NCBI RefSeq assembly: GCF_011752935.1
Contig: NZ_VWWO01000002.1
Location: forward strand, 1,984,001-2,048,000
Direction: 5' to 3'
From: Chitinophaga sp. Cy-1792
GTDB taxonomy: Bacteria > Bacteroidota > Bacteroidia > Chitinophagales > Chitinophagaceae
Length of the DNA: 64,000 nt
The notes beneath the pieces were generated by a model. That model saw nothing but the letters and a program-made list of their open reading frames with translations. It was not told where the DNA came from and did not search any database. Shown piece after piece: positions 35,804 to 44,487 of this stretch (position 1 is the stretch's first letter; each line of letters opens with the position of its first letter). A program made the translations under genes and the position numbers.

Positions 35804-37557
35804 ACACCACCTCAATAGCAACATCTCCTGCCATTACAGAAAAAGTTACCAGGTTATTCATTAGTAAGATAATCTCAGAACTGGCGCACGAAGGAACGTT
35901 ACAGCCTGTATGGCAGGATGGCAATTACGCGCTTCACACAGATGACACTGGCATCATTTACCGTTTTTCAGCTAAGGTATATGCGCTTAATCACTGGGTA
36001 TTATACCCTGACTCCATTGAAAAAATTGTAAATGGTAATATTACCCCGCTGGAAGTCATCAGTTTTATTACGTCACTCAACAGTCAAATAGGCATCGCAC
36101 CAGAGACCTTACCAGATTATATGGAAGAAGTGGCCGGAACACTCTATGGAAGTGTGCAGCTGCAGGAAGCGCCCGAGGTGGGCTACCTTGCCACAGCAGA
36201 TTACCAGGCAATAGAACGAGCGATGACCGGACACCCCCGTTTTATTACCAATAATGGACGGGTAGGATTCGACATGAGTGACTATCACCTGTATGCTCCG
36301 GAAGCCGCCGTACCATTGCAGCTGATCTGGCTGGCCGGCCACAGGAGCCGTGCAGAATTTACCGGTAGCGCAGGCCTGGAATACTCCCAATTTATTCAGC
36401 AGGAACTTAGTCCTGCTGATCTGACCTCATTCCGGCAGGTACTGAGTGAAAAAGGACTCGATGTGGAACAATACTATTTCATACCAGTCCATCCCTGGCA
36501 GTGGTATAATAAAATATTACATCTCTTTTCTCATGATATAGCTACCAACCTGCTGGTATGTCTTGGTTACAGTACCGATAAGTACCAACCGCAACAATCT
36601 ATCAGAACATTCTTTAACTGCAGTCATCCTGAGAAAAGCTATGTAAAGACAGCACTCGGCATCCTGAACATGGGTTATGTGCGGATACTTTCACCCTACT
36701 TCATGCGCACAACCCCTGCTATCAACGATTGGGTATATGCGCTTGTAGAACAGGATGACTATCTGCAACAACATCGCTTTTGTGTTTTACGGGAAATAGC
36801 AGCTGTTGGCTATACGAACCAGCATCTTGAAGATGCGCTGAAAGAAGACAGCCCATACAAGAAGATGCTGGCTTCTCTCTGGCGGGAAAGTCCAGTACCC
36901 AAACTACAGGGGAAACAACGGCCGGTTACCATGGCAGCATTGCTTCATAAGGATCCTGCTGGCAATGCTCTTTTACCAGAACTCATCAAGGTTTCAGGAA
37001 GGAAGGCGCAGGATTGGGTAACAACATACCTCAACCTTTACATGAAACCGCTGCTACATTGTTTCTACCAATACAACCTTGTGTTTATGCCACATGGAGA
37101 AAACATCATACTGGTATTGGAAAACAATGTACCAGTAAGGGTTATCATGAAGGATATCGGAGAAGAAGTAGTACTGATGGATACAACAACCATATTGCCA
37201 GAGGCAGCAAAACGTATCATGGCTCCTGTGCCGGAGGAATACAGGACACGTCCTCTTTTCACTCAGCTGTTTGACGGCATCTTCCGCTTCATTGCAGCCA
37301 TCCTGGACGAGCAGGGAGGGCTGCCTGAACAGGAATTCTGGCAATTAACAGCGAAATGCATCCAGGAATACCAGCAGGAATTCCCGGCGTTGTCAGAAAA
37401 ATTCAGGCAGTATGACCTCTTTACGCCGTTTATCGCCCCAGATGCACTGAACAGGATGCAAATACGCAACAGCCGTAAGCTGCGTGACCGTTCCAATCCA
37501 TTTGATGTACCAGGCATCAACGCTGTCAGTAATCCGATTGCCAGATTTAAATTATAA
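35800..37557 (+). CDS. NIS siderophore synthetase (IucA/IucC family), second copy
   Basis: A 585-residue paralogue of the preceding gene with the same motif order: TGHPRFITNNGRVGFDMSD, YFIPVHPWQWYN, PQQSIRTFFN, VLREIAAVGYTNQ, FMPHGENIILVLENN and the end LNRMQIRNSRKLRD. The N-terminal part diverges most, which is where acyl-acceptor preferences may lie. It could do the second coupling or ring closure, or accept a different monomer. It overlaps the first copy by 4 bp and the POP-like gene follows after 6 bp. Confidence 0.9.
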   Translation: MNTTSIATSPAITEKVTRLFISKIISELAHEGTLQPVWQDGNYALHTDDTGIIYRFSAKVYALNHWVLYPDSIEKIVNGNITPLEVISFITSLNSQIGIAPETLPDYMEEVAGTLYGSVQLQEAPEVGYLATADYQAIERAMTGHPRFITNNGRVGFDMSDYHLYAPEAAVPLQLIWLAGHRSRAEFTGSAGLEYSQFIQQELSPADLTSFRQVLSEKGLDVEQYYFIPVHPWQWYNKILHLFSHDIATNLLVCLGYSTDKYQPQQSIRTFFNCSHPEKSYVKTALGILNMGYVRILSPYFMRTTPAINDWVYALVEQDDYLQQHRFCVLREIAAVGYTNQHLEDALKEDSPYKKMLASLWRESPVPKLQGKQRPVTMAALLHKDPAGNALLPELIKVSGRKAQDWVTTYLNLYMKPLLHCFYQYNLVFMPHGENIILVLENNVPVRVIMKDIGEEVVLMDTTTILPEAAKRIMAPVPEEYRTRPLFTQLFDGIFRFIAAILDEQGGLPEQEFWQLTAKCIQEYQQEFPALSEKFRQYDLFTPFIAPDALNRMQIRNSRKLRDRSNPFDVPGINAVSNPIARFKL

Positions 37558-37563
37558 ACAAAG

Positions 37564-39657
37564 ATGCGGACGCTGATAATTATCCTTCTTACTACGCTGC
37601 ATGGCTATGCACAAACTGTAATGCAGGATACCACCATTGACAACTATGGCGGTACGCCCGTAGCTGACCCTTACCGCTGGCTGGAATATGATGCTGCTAT
37701 AAACACCAGGAACTGGATCAGTCTTCAGCGTACAAAAACACAACATTACCTGGATGCCATCCCATTCAGGAAAGCATTGACCGAACAACTCTCTGCCACC
37801 TGGAACTTTTCCCGTGAAACACCACCGGTAAAGGTGGGGAATTACTATTTTTTTACCAGAAACAATGGGTTGCAGCCACAAAACGTGTGGTACCTCCGTA
37901 AGGGGCTACAGGGGCAGGCTGAGGAGCTGCTTGATCCGAATAAATTATCGGATGATGGCACAGCTGCTGTAACAATGCTGGGGTTCTCCGGCAACAACCG
38001 TTACCTTGCTTACGCTGTGGCCAGTGCCGGGTCGGATTGGAATACGATTCGTATCATGGATATCGCAACGCGGAGAACGTTGCCGGATGAAATGAAGTGG
38101 GTCAAATTCCCTAAAGCTGCCTGGAAAGGCAACGGGTTCTATTACAGCCGCTACCCGGCCCCTGCTCCCGACCACGCGTTAACTGCGCGGAATACGCTGA
38201 ACCAGGTATATTTTCATAAGCTGCGTACAGCACAGGAAAATGATAGTCTTATATATGAGGCACCTATGAGCGTAGCAGCTTTTGTAACATCGGATGAACG
38301 CTTCCTGATTATTTCCTCCCTGCCCGGTTCATTCCTGGGATATAAAATGACAAGCAGCACTGGTAACGCCTTGCATTACCAGGATCTTTCGCTGCCCCAT
38401 GGTCACCTGCTCCCTTTACTTTCCGGGTATGAGCATCATCATATCATCGTTGATAATGTAGGAGAAAAATTACTCCTGCAAACAGACGAAGATGCACCCA
38501 ATAACAAATTGGTACTGCTCGATCCAGTACATCCGGAAAAAACACATTGGCAAACGATGATTCCAGAACAATCTTCATCACTTGAAAATATCGACGCCGG
38601 TGGAGGATACCTGTGGGTCAGCTATCTGAAAGATGCCAGCAGTCTGGTATGTCAATATGATTATTCCGGAAAGAAGGTTAGGGACATACAACTACCCGGC
38701 ATTGGTACCGCGCGCAACTTTTCTGCGAGCAAAGGTGATAAAGATATATTCTATATCTACACAGATTTTACTACTCCGGAAACTGTCTACCGTCTGAACA
38801 TTCAGGATGGAACATCAGTAGTGTACCGGAAACCCGGTTATAAAGGTGCTACCAGCGGCTATGAAACCAAACAGGTATTTGTACCATCGAAAGACGGCAC
38901 ACCGATCCCCCTCTTTATAGTATATAAAAAGGGGCTACGGCTGGATGGATGCAATCCTGTATTTATGCAGGGACATGGCGGATTTAAACGTAACCTCACT
39001 CCTTTTTTTCATGTACCCCGGATGCTGTTTCTTGAAAGAGGCGGCATTTACGCTCAACCAAATTTGCGTGGCGGAAATGAATATGGAGAGGCATGGCATC
39101 AGGGTGGCATGAAAGGCAACCGGCAAAATGCAGTGGATGATTTTATTGCAGTTACTGAATACCTGATCAGGGAAAAATATACTCGTCCGTCGCTGATCGC
39201 CATTACCGGTGTTTCCACAGGTGCTGTTATGATAGGTGCTGCTATCAATCAGCATCCGGACCTCTTCAGAGCAGCTATTCCGGTGGCAGGCTGCATGGAT
39301 ATGTTACGCTATCACAAGTTTACTATCGGTAATACCTGGGCGGAAGAATATGGCACCAGCGATAATAAAGAACAATTCGCCTATCTGATCAGGTATTCTC
39401 CGCTGCACAACATTACTACTGGCAAGTCATATCCTGCAGTCATGGCACTCACTGGTGACCACGACGATACGGTGGTGCCAGCGCATTCCTATAAATATAT
39501 TGCTACCCTCCAGCAAAAACAAGGTGGCAACAACCCTGTCCTGATCCGCATAGACAGTAATTCCGGCCATGGCCCAGGTAAACCTACACAAAAAGTGATT
39601 GCAGAAGCTGCCGACGCCTGGTGCTTTATTTTCCAGGAACTGGGTGTATCCTGGTAA
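37564..39657 (+). CDS. Exported prolyl-oligopeptidase-like (S9A) protein in the siderophore operon
   Basis: A 697-residue protein with a short signal peptide (MRTLIIILLTTLHGYAQ), an N-terminal DPYRWLE motif, a seven-bladed propeller and a hydrolase domain. The triad is present: Ser551 in GVSTGA, Asp634 in GDHDDTVVP and His669 in NSGHGPGKP. Positions usually fixed in prolyl oligopeptidase differ: GGSNGG is GVSTGA, the oxyanion-hole Tyr (YGYGG) is His (QGHGGF), and the substrate-binding Arg (DDR) is Thr. It may have another substrate, perhaps an amide bond of the siderophore. Its place inside the operon is unusual. Confidence 0.82.
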   Translation: MRTLIIILLTTLHGYAQTVMQDTTIDNYGGTPVADPYRWLEYDAAINTRNWISLQRTKTQHYLDAIPFRKALTEQLSATWNFSRETPPVKVGNYYFFTRNNGLQPQNVWYLRKGLQGQAEELLDPNKLSDDGTAAVTMLGFSGNNRYLAYAVASAGSDWNTIRIMDIATRRTLPDEMKWVKFPKAAWKGNGFYYSRYPAPAPDHALTARNTLNQVYFHKLRTAQENDSLIYEAPMSVAAFVTSDERFLIISSLPGSFLGYKMTSSTGNALHYQDLSLPHGHLLPLLSGYEHHHIIVDNVGEKLLLQTDEDAPNNKLVLLDPVHPEKTHWQTMIPEQSSSLENIDAGGGYLWVSYLKDASSLVCQYDYSGKKVRDIQLPGIGTARNFSASKGDKDIFYIYTDFTTPETVYRLNIQDGTSVVYRKPGYKGATSGYETKQVFVPSKDGTPIPLFIVYKKGLRLDGCNPVFMQGHGGFKRNLTPFFHVPRMLFLERGGIYAQPNLRGGNEYGEAWHQGGMKGNRQNAVDDFIAVTEYLIREKYTRPSLIAITGVSTGAVMIGAAINQHPDLFRAAIPVAGCMDMLRYHKFTIGNTWAEEYGTSDNKEQFAYLIRYSPLHNITTGKSYPAVMALTGDHDDTVVPAHSYKYIATLQQKQGGNNPVLIRIDSNSGHGPGKPTQKVIAEAADAWCFIFQELGVSW

Positions 39658-39683
39658 GGATTCACAGAACAAAAACAAAACAC

Positions 39684-41012
39684 ATGCAAACAGATAAAAC
39701 AATTTATTCAGTGATCGGTGTCGGAATCGGTCCTTTTAACCTGGGACTGGCAGCATTGCTGCAACCAGTACCAGAAGTTTCCGCTATTTTCTTTGATCAG
39801 ACGGAGCACTTCGACTGGCACCCGGGATTAATGCTGGACAATACCACCCTGCAAGACCCGTTCATGGGAACAGACCTCGTTAGTATGGCCGACCCTACCA
39901 GTCAATACAGCTTTCTTAATTTTCTTAAACAAACCGGCAGGTTATATCGCTTCTTCATCCGTCACGACTTTTATATGCTACGGCGCGAGTATAATGTCTA
40001 TTGCCAGTGGGTGGCCGCGCAGCTACCAAATTGCCGTTTCTCCCATCGGGTAACAGGCATCCAATATGAAAATGGCCACTATGTTGTAACGGTACAGCAT
40101 ATACGTAGCGGAACAATAACGACATACCACGGAGAACGGCTGGTGCTAGGCACCGGCACCCAGCCACATATACCATCTTTCATCAGTAAAAACAAACTCC
40201 CAGCTGTCATCCACACTTCTGAATACCTGGCACACCGGAAAGAAATCCAACAGCAGGGAGAACTTACGATCGTTGGCTCAGGACAAAGTGCGGCAGAAGT
40301 GTTCCATGATCTGCTGCCAGCTGCAAAAGACGGCTTCCGGTTGAATTGGTTCACACGGTCTCCCCGCTTCTTTCCGATGGAACATTCCAAACTTACGCTG
40401 GAGATCAGTTCGCACAACTACATAGAATATTTCCAGCATCTGCCCGCCGACCGGCGTGCCGGAATACTGGCCAAACAAGATAATCTCTCAAAAGGAATCA
40501 ATAGCAGTCTGATAGACCAGATCTACGATTTACTATATGAGATGACGGTAGGTAAAAAATCAATAGACGTTCAACTACATGCCAATTGTGAATTGACCTC
40601 CCTTACTCCTATAGCCCAACATGGAGGTTATACACTGCAGTTTATCCAGACAGATCAACAGGAAAACTTTTCTCACCAGACCAGGTACGTGGTATTGGCC
40701 ACAGGCTACAGGTATAACCCGCCAACTTGCCTGGAAGGTATTAGTGACCGTATTCGCTACAACCATAACGGAACATTTCACGTACACCGGAACTATACGA
40801 TAGACGTCCATGAAAGTGAAATATTTGTGCAAAACGCCGAAACACAGTCCCACGGATTTGTAGCACCGGACTTAAGTCTTGGTGCCTATCGCAATTCGTG
40901 GATCATCAACAATATTACCGGCAGAGAAGTATATAAGCTGGAAGAACAGGTAGCATTTCAGCACTTCGGCGTGCGGCATATCCCTGAAAAAGCTGACATG
41001 ATAACAATGTAA
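39684..41012 (+). CDS. Flavin-dependent diamine N-hydroxylase (AlcA/IucD/DesB type)
   Basis: A 442-residue FAD/NADPH monooxygenase from the ATG at 39684 (MQTDKTIYSVIGVGIGPFNL). The FAD motif is GVGIGPFNLGLA (residues 12-23), LVSMADPTSQYSFLNFL is the family's substrate-side motif, the NADPH motif is IVGSGQSAAEVFHDLL and the ATGY motif is VLATGYRYNPP. The enzyme should N-hydroxylate the free amine of (hydroxy)cadaverine before acylation by the GNAT protein. An upstream in-frame start inside the end of the previous gene was rejected because the FAD motif is normally near the N terminus. Confidence 0.92.
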   Translation: MQTDKTIYSVIGVGIGPFNLGLAALLQPVPEVSAIFFDQTEHFDWHPGLMLDNTTLQDPFMGTDLVSMADPTSQYSFLNFLKQTGRLYRFFIRHDFYMLRREYNVYCQWVAAQLPNCRFSHRVTGIQYENGHYVVTVQHIRSGTITTYHGERLVLGTGTQPHIPSFISKNKLPAVIHTSEYLAHRKEIQQQGELTIVGSGQSAAEVFHDLLPAAKDGFRLNWFTRSPRFFPMEHSKLTLEISSHNYIEYFQHLPADRRAGILAKQDNLSKGINSSLIDQIYDLLYEMTVGKKSIDVQLHANCELTSLTPIAQHGGYTLQFIQTDQQENFSHQTRYVVLATGYRYNPPTCLEGISDRIRYNHNGTFHVHRNYTIDVHESEIFVQNAETQSHGFVAPDLSLGAYRNSWIINNITGREVYKLEEQVAFQHFGVRHIPEKADMITM

Positions 41013-41034
41013 GAAGTTTTGTAAAACGATTAAC

Positions 41035-42441
41035 ATGAACTCATTTATTGTCCGCACCCGCTCTGTCTTCAGCCTGATAAAGGTAGCCATGACCGGGAAG
41101 GAAAAAAATTTCACTACCATTAGCGTAGCCCGAGCTGCATTTCTGTTGTCGCTTCCTGCGATGATAGAGTTACTGATCGAGTCTTTGTTTGTAGTAATAG
41201 ACCTGTTATATGTGAGCCGGCTAGGCGATAATGCTATCAATGTAGCCGGCATGACAGGCTCCATTATCCTTGTAGTTTACGCGATCCCTGTTGGACTTAA
41301 TATTGCTGCCAGTTCTCTCATCGCCAGGCGTATAGGGGAGAAAAAGCCGCGTACTGCAGGTTTAACTGCGGTGCAATCAATATATACCGGTGTAGCGGCA
41401 GCTATTCTTTTCAGTGTGCTGGCGATTACCTTCAGTAAGTCCATACTGCATGCCTTAGGTGCTACCGGCCAGATGGTACAGGAAGGGCAACAGTATATGC
41501 AGATCCGGTTTGGCTGTATCATTTTCCTGATGCTGCGGGTATTGCTGAATGGCATCTTCCGTGGTGCCGGCGATGCTGCAATGGCTATGCGCACGTTTAT
41601 CCTGGCATTTTTACTAAATGCCTTGCTGGGCGGTATTTTTATTTTTGGATTTGGTCCTGTTCCTGCGTTGGGACTTACCGGCGCGGCCATTGCCAACGGC
41701 ATCGCCAATATGCTGGCAGTAAGTTATCAATTCTATTACTTCCGTCAGAAAAAAACGGCCCTGATCATTGGACGGTCACAGTTGAACGTAGTTCCTTCCG
41801 TTATGAAAAAGCTTTGGAAGCTTGGCGCTGTTGGTACTTTACAATATCTGATACCAGCCTCCAGCTGGTTGCTGATGATTACCATTGTAGCACAGTTGGG
41901 AAAGGAGGTGCTCACCGGATACATCATTGCCGACCGTATTATCGTATACGCTACGTTGCCAGCCTGGGGGATTGCCAATGCCGCGGGTGTATTAACAGGG
42001 CAAAACCTTGGCGCCGGAAAACCAGAAAGAGCCGAGCAGTCCGTATGGAAAACCGGCCTGTTCAACATGTATTTCCTTGGGATTATTGCCTGCTTACTGT
42101 TACTGTTTACCGGACCTATTGTTGGCATATTTACCAGTGATCCCGGTGTAAAAATAAATGCCATGCTTTATTTACAGTGTATGGCCGTTGCATTTTTCTT
42201 CTTCGGGTATACGATGGTTATCTCCCGGTCACTCAACGCTGCTGGTTATATGAGCGTGGTCACCTGGATGTATATCCTTATGTTTTATATCATACAATTA
42301 CCGCTGGCATATGGACTCGGCATCGGCCTGAAAATGGGTTCCAAAGGCATCTTTGGTGCTATCCTCTTATCTGAAATTGTGCTGGCAACCGGTTGCATAA
42401 TCATCTTTAGAAAAGGTAAATGGAAAAATATCCGGATTTAA
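41035..42441 (+). CDS. MATE family efflux transporter, likely siderophore exporter
   Basis: A 468-residue, 12-helix MATE transporter of the NorM/DinF branch. Visible: AAFLLSLPAMIELLIESLFVV in helix 1, LNGIFRGAGDAAMAMRTF in the first half, and LTGYIIADRIIVYATLPAWG in helix 7 with the polar residues typical of cation-driven antiport. It starts 22 bp after the N-hydroxylase gene, so it most likely secretes the finished siderophore. MATE exporters are used this way in some siderophore clusters, where MFS proteins are more usual. Confidence 0.9.
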   Translation: MNSFIVRTRSVFSLIKVAMTGKEKNFTTISVARAAFLLSLPAMIELLIESLFVVIDLLYVSRLGDNAINVAGMTGSIILVVYAIPVGLNIAASSLIARRIGEKKPRTAGLTAVQSIYTGVAAAILFSVLAITFSKSILHALGATGQMVQEGQQYMQIRFGCIIFLMLRVLLNGIFRGAGDAAMAMRTFILAFLLNALLGGIFIFGFGPVPALGLTGAAIANGIANMLAVSYQFYYFRQKKTALIIGRSQLNVVPSVMKKLWKLGAVGTLQYLIPASSWLLMITIVAQLGKEVLTGYIIADRIIVYATLPAWGIANAAGVLTGQNLGAGKPERAEQSVWKTGLFNMYFLGIIACLLLLFTGPIVGIFTSDPGVKINAMLYLQCMAVAFFFFGYTMVISRSLNAAGYMSVVTWMYILMFYIIQLPLAYGLGIGLKMGSKGIFGAILLSEIVLATGCIIIFRKGKWKNIRI

Positions 42442-42442
42442 A

Positions 42443-42562
42443 ATGCCTGTTATGACAGATATACTGCTAATCTTAAAAAAGCTTGTGCTCGGCCTGTTAC
42501 TGATAGCTGTACCGTTCCTCATATTCTTTCTGGGGTTCTGGCTGATCACTCATTTTGGATAA
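42443..42562 (+). CDS. Tiny one-helix membrane protein (39 residues)
   Basis: A 39-residue frame starts one base after the MATE stop codon. It begins MPVMTDILLILKKLVLG and continues as one long hydrophobic helix (about residues 14-35) that ends ITHFG. The close spacing and identical strand suggest translation from the siderophore mRNA. It may assist the exporter or the hydroxylase in the membrane. No family is known to me, and the frame is short. Confidence 0.5.
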   Translation: MPVMTDILLILKKLVLGLLLIAVPFLIFFLGFWLITHFG

Positions 42563-42572
42563 AAATTCATGT

Positions 42573-42737
42573 ATGAAAATTGAAAAAAACGTCGCAAAGA
42601 AATTGATCAGAGATGGAATAATTTCCCTCTTCATTTATGCGCTTCCGGTATTGCTGATGTTTCTCTGGTTCTATGTGAAAGGAGAGCATCCCTGGAAAGA
42701 ACAACACAAGGAATTACAAATTAAATCAGGTAAATAA
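42573..42737 (+). CDS. Small one-helix membrane protein (54 residues)
   Basis: A 54-residue protein from the ATG at 42573. It has a basic N-terminal part (MKIEKNVAKKLIRDG), a membrane helix (about residues 17-35, ISLFIYALPVLLMFLWFYV) and a charged tail (KGEHPWKEQHKELQ). It lies 10 bp after the first tiny frame and 11 bp before the hydroxylase gene. The layout (positive N side, one helix, charged tail) resembles small accessory subunits. Family not recognised. Confidence 0.55.
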   Translation: MKIEKNVAKKLIRDGIISLFIYALPVLLMFLWFYVKGEHPWKEQHKELQIKSGK

Positions 42738-42748
42738 TAATATATACA

Positions 42749-43624
42749 ATGATCAGATATATTGAGCTGGTATTTCAGCACCTGAATGGCTGGGGCCTTC
42801 CGCTGTTACTACTTATGGTTGGCTGTATTGAATTTTTTTTCGGACTGTATAATAAAGAGGCAGACAGGAACGAGTTTATGCTGGACCTGTTGAGTTTTGC
42901 CGTCCCCAAACTCATTTTCCCTCCGGTACTGGCTTATTTCAGTCTGAAGTTACTACCTGTATTATTGCCAGGGTTACAGCATACGCTCTCCTGGATTCCC
43001 TTTGTCTGGGGAGCACTGATCATCGCCATAGCAGATGACCTGACACAATACTGGAATCACCGGTTGCACCACCAGGTGCCGGCATTGTGGCGTTTCCACC
43101 GCACCCATCATTCTGCGCCGTATATGGGAGTAGCTGTATACTTCAGGAATAACCTCCTGCATGTTTTACTATTCTCACAGGTATACCTTGTAGTGATGCT
43201 GGTATATCTTGGTCTGGGGTATCCCGCGCTTTTTGTGGCCGGCATGAAAGCGATAATCGTATCGGCCGCCCATTCCAGTATTCCCTGGGACAAACCTCTT
43301 TACCGGATCAAATGGTTACATCCTGTAGCCTGGGTACTTGAGCGTTTCATCTCCACTCCTGCCACTCACCATGCACACCACGCTGTTACGTCTAACGATG
43401 GTATAGGTTACTATAAAGGTAATTTCGGTAACATGTTCTTTATATGGGACGTAATTTTCGGAACTGGCCTGATTACCCGAAAATATCCATCTGCATATGG
43501 CATTTCGCATTATGAAAAGGATGAATGGTATGCGCAGTTTCTCTGGCCATTTGTAAAATCACGTATTCCGGACAGCGAACTTTCAGCCAGGGGGCCGATG
43601 GTGCGTATGGATGATGAGGAATAA
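42749..43624 (+). CDS. Sterol-desaturase / fatty-acid-hydroxylase family di-iron protein
   Basis: A 291-residue membrane protein with about four helices and the three His boxes of the FA_hydroxylase family: HRLHH (about residue 105), HRTHH (about 118) and HHAHH (about 210), plus single His residues between. These bind a di-iron centre that hydroxylates or desaturates lipids or other membrane-near substrates. At the end of a siderophore operon it could modify the siderophore or an attached acyl group, but could equally be a lipid enzyme carried along. This role is inference; the family call is secure. Confidence 0.85.
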   Translation: MIRYIELVFQHLNGWGLPLLLLMVGCIEFFFGLYNKEADRNEFMLDLLSFAVPKLIFPPVLAYFSLKLLPVLLPGLQHTLSWIPFVWGALIIAIADDLTQYWNHRLHHQVPALWRFHRTHHSAPYMGVAVYFRNNLLHVLLFSQVYLVVMLVYLGLGYPALFVAGMKAIIVSAAHSSIPWDKPLYRIKWLHPVAWVLERFISTPATHHAHHAVTSNDGIGYYKGNFGNMFFIWDVIFGTGLITRKYPSAYGISHYEKDEWYAQFLWPFVKSRIPDSELSARGPMVRMDDEE

Positions 43625-43715
43625 ATTATGGGGCCAGGCAACCAATAACTGTTTTTCCTGTTATACATCGTCATATAACTTTTATCATTTACAAGGAAAA
43701 ACAATTTTTACCACG

Positions 43716-44372
43716 ATGAAAAATTTCTTAATTGCTACTGTAACCTTATTCATACTGGGGGTGCTGCCTGCCTGCAATATTGGCTCTCCGGGTGCGGTTA
43801 GTATCAGGTATCAGAAAATGGCGGTATTCAGTTCGCTGGAGGGAGCATTACTAAAAAACGGCAACAATATCCAGGACACGGCATTTACCAACCAGGGATG
43901 CTGTTATTATGTTTACCGTATACTGGAAATAGAGAATAACCAACCCGGTGCTACTGATTTTACATTTTTTGTTCACCAGCTGAAAGATACCCAGGCAGAG
44001 AAATTTGTACTGATCAATACCAATAACCTGACAGACAGCAGTAATATTCCATATCTTCCCCACCCGCTGCAATCAGATACTATTGCCTATCATAAATTTC
44101 TTTTTAAGCCGGAATTCCTGATTTCTGCCGGCCAGCAACTTACCCTGAAACATCATAATGATTTTATCGTTTTTATTAAGTCAGATAAACCGGACCTTAC
44201 CAACACTGCAACCTTAGCCTATGGGCCAGAATTGCTGAAGTCCGGGAAACCGAGACAAATAAATCTTATATCAACCGACGAAGAAGATGCGAGAGTGGGA
44301 GTCAAACTTCCAATGGACCTTTCAGCAGGTACAGCCAGCAACTCCGCACTGGACGACTTGCTGAAGAAGTAG
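43716..44372 (+). CDS. Hypothetical lipoprotein at the island edge
   Basis: A 218-residue protein from the ATG at 43716, starting MKNFLIATVTLFILGVLPAC, a lipoprotein signal with the Cys at residue 20. The mature part appears beta-rich (VSIRYQKMAVFSS, QQLTLKHHNDFIVFIKS), like a small Ig-like or jelly-roll domain. No family is recognised. It lies 91 bp past the hydroxylase gene, before a bidirectional terminator and the intact tRNA-Arg. It may be the last gene of the siderophore transcript. Confidence 0.6.
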   Translation: MKNFLIATVTLFILGVLPACNIGSPGAVSIRYQKMAVFSSLEGALLKNGNNIQDTAFTNQGCCYYVYRILEIENNQPGATDFTFFVHQLKDTQAEKFVLINTNNLTDSSNIPYLPHPLQSDTIAYHKFLFKPEFLISAGQQLTLKHHNDFIVFIKSDKPDLTNTATLAYGPELLKSGKPRQINLISTDEEDARVGVKLPMDLSAGTASNSALDDLLKK

Positions 44373-44448
44373 ATGTAAGGTTTTTATCAGAATAGACCGA
44401 AGTATATCAAACCGGCGACCCGGAAAAAACCGGAAATATTAGTAGATA

Positions 44449-44482
44449 AAAAAAGTCGACTCTTTCGTGAGTCGACTTTTTT
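44449..44482. terminator. Bidirectional terminator between island lipoprotein and tRNA-Arg
   Basis: A perfect 14-bp stem AAAAAAGTCGACTC / GAGTCGACTTTTTT with a six-base loop. It gives T-runs on both strands and serves the plus-strand lipoprotein gene and the minus-strand tRNA, whose CCA ends 5 bp away. Confidence 0.92.
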
Positions 44483-44487
44483 ATTTT

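Noticed and set aside
30126..42441. A citrate-based aerobactin-like siderophore
   Set aside because: A decarboxylase of the DesA type is present and both NIS synthetases look alike and DesD/AlcC-like, which fits diamine-hydroxamate products better; arthrobactin-like citrate products are not fully excluded.
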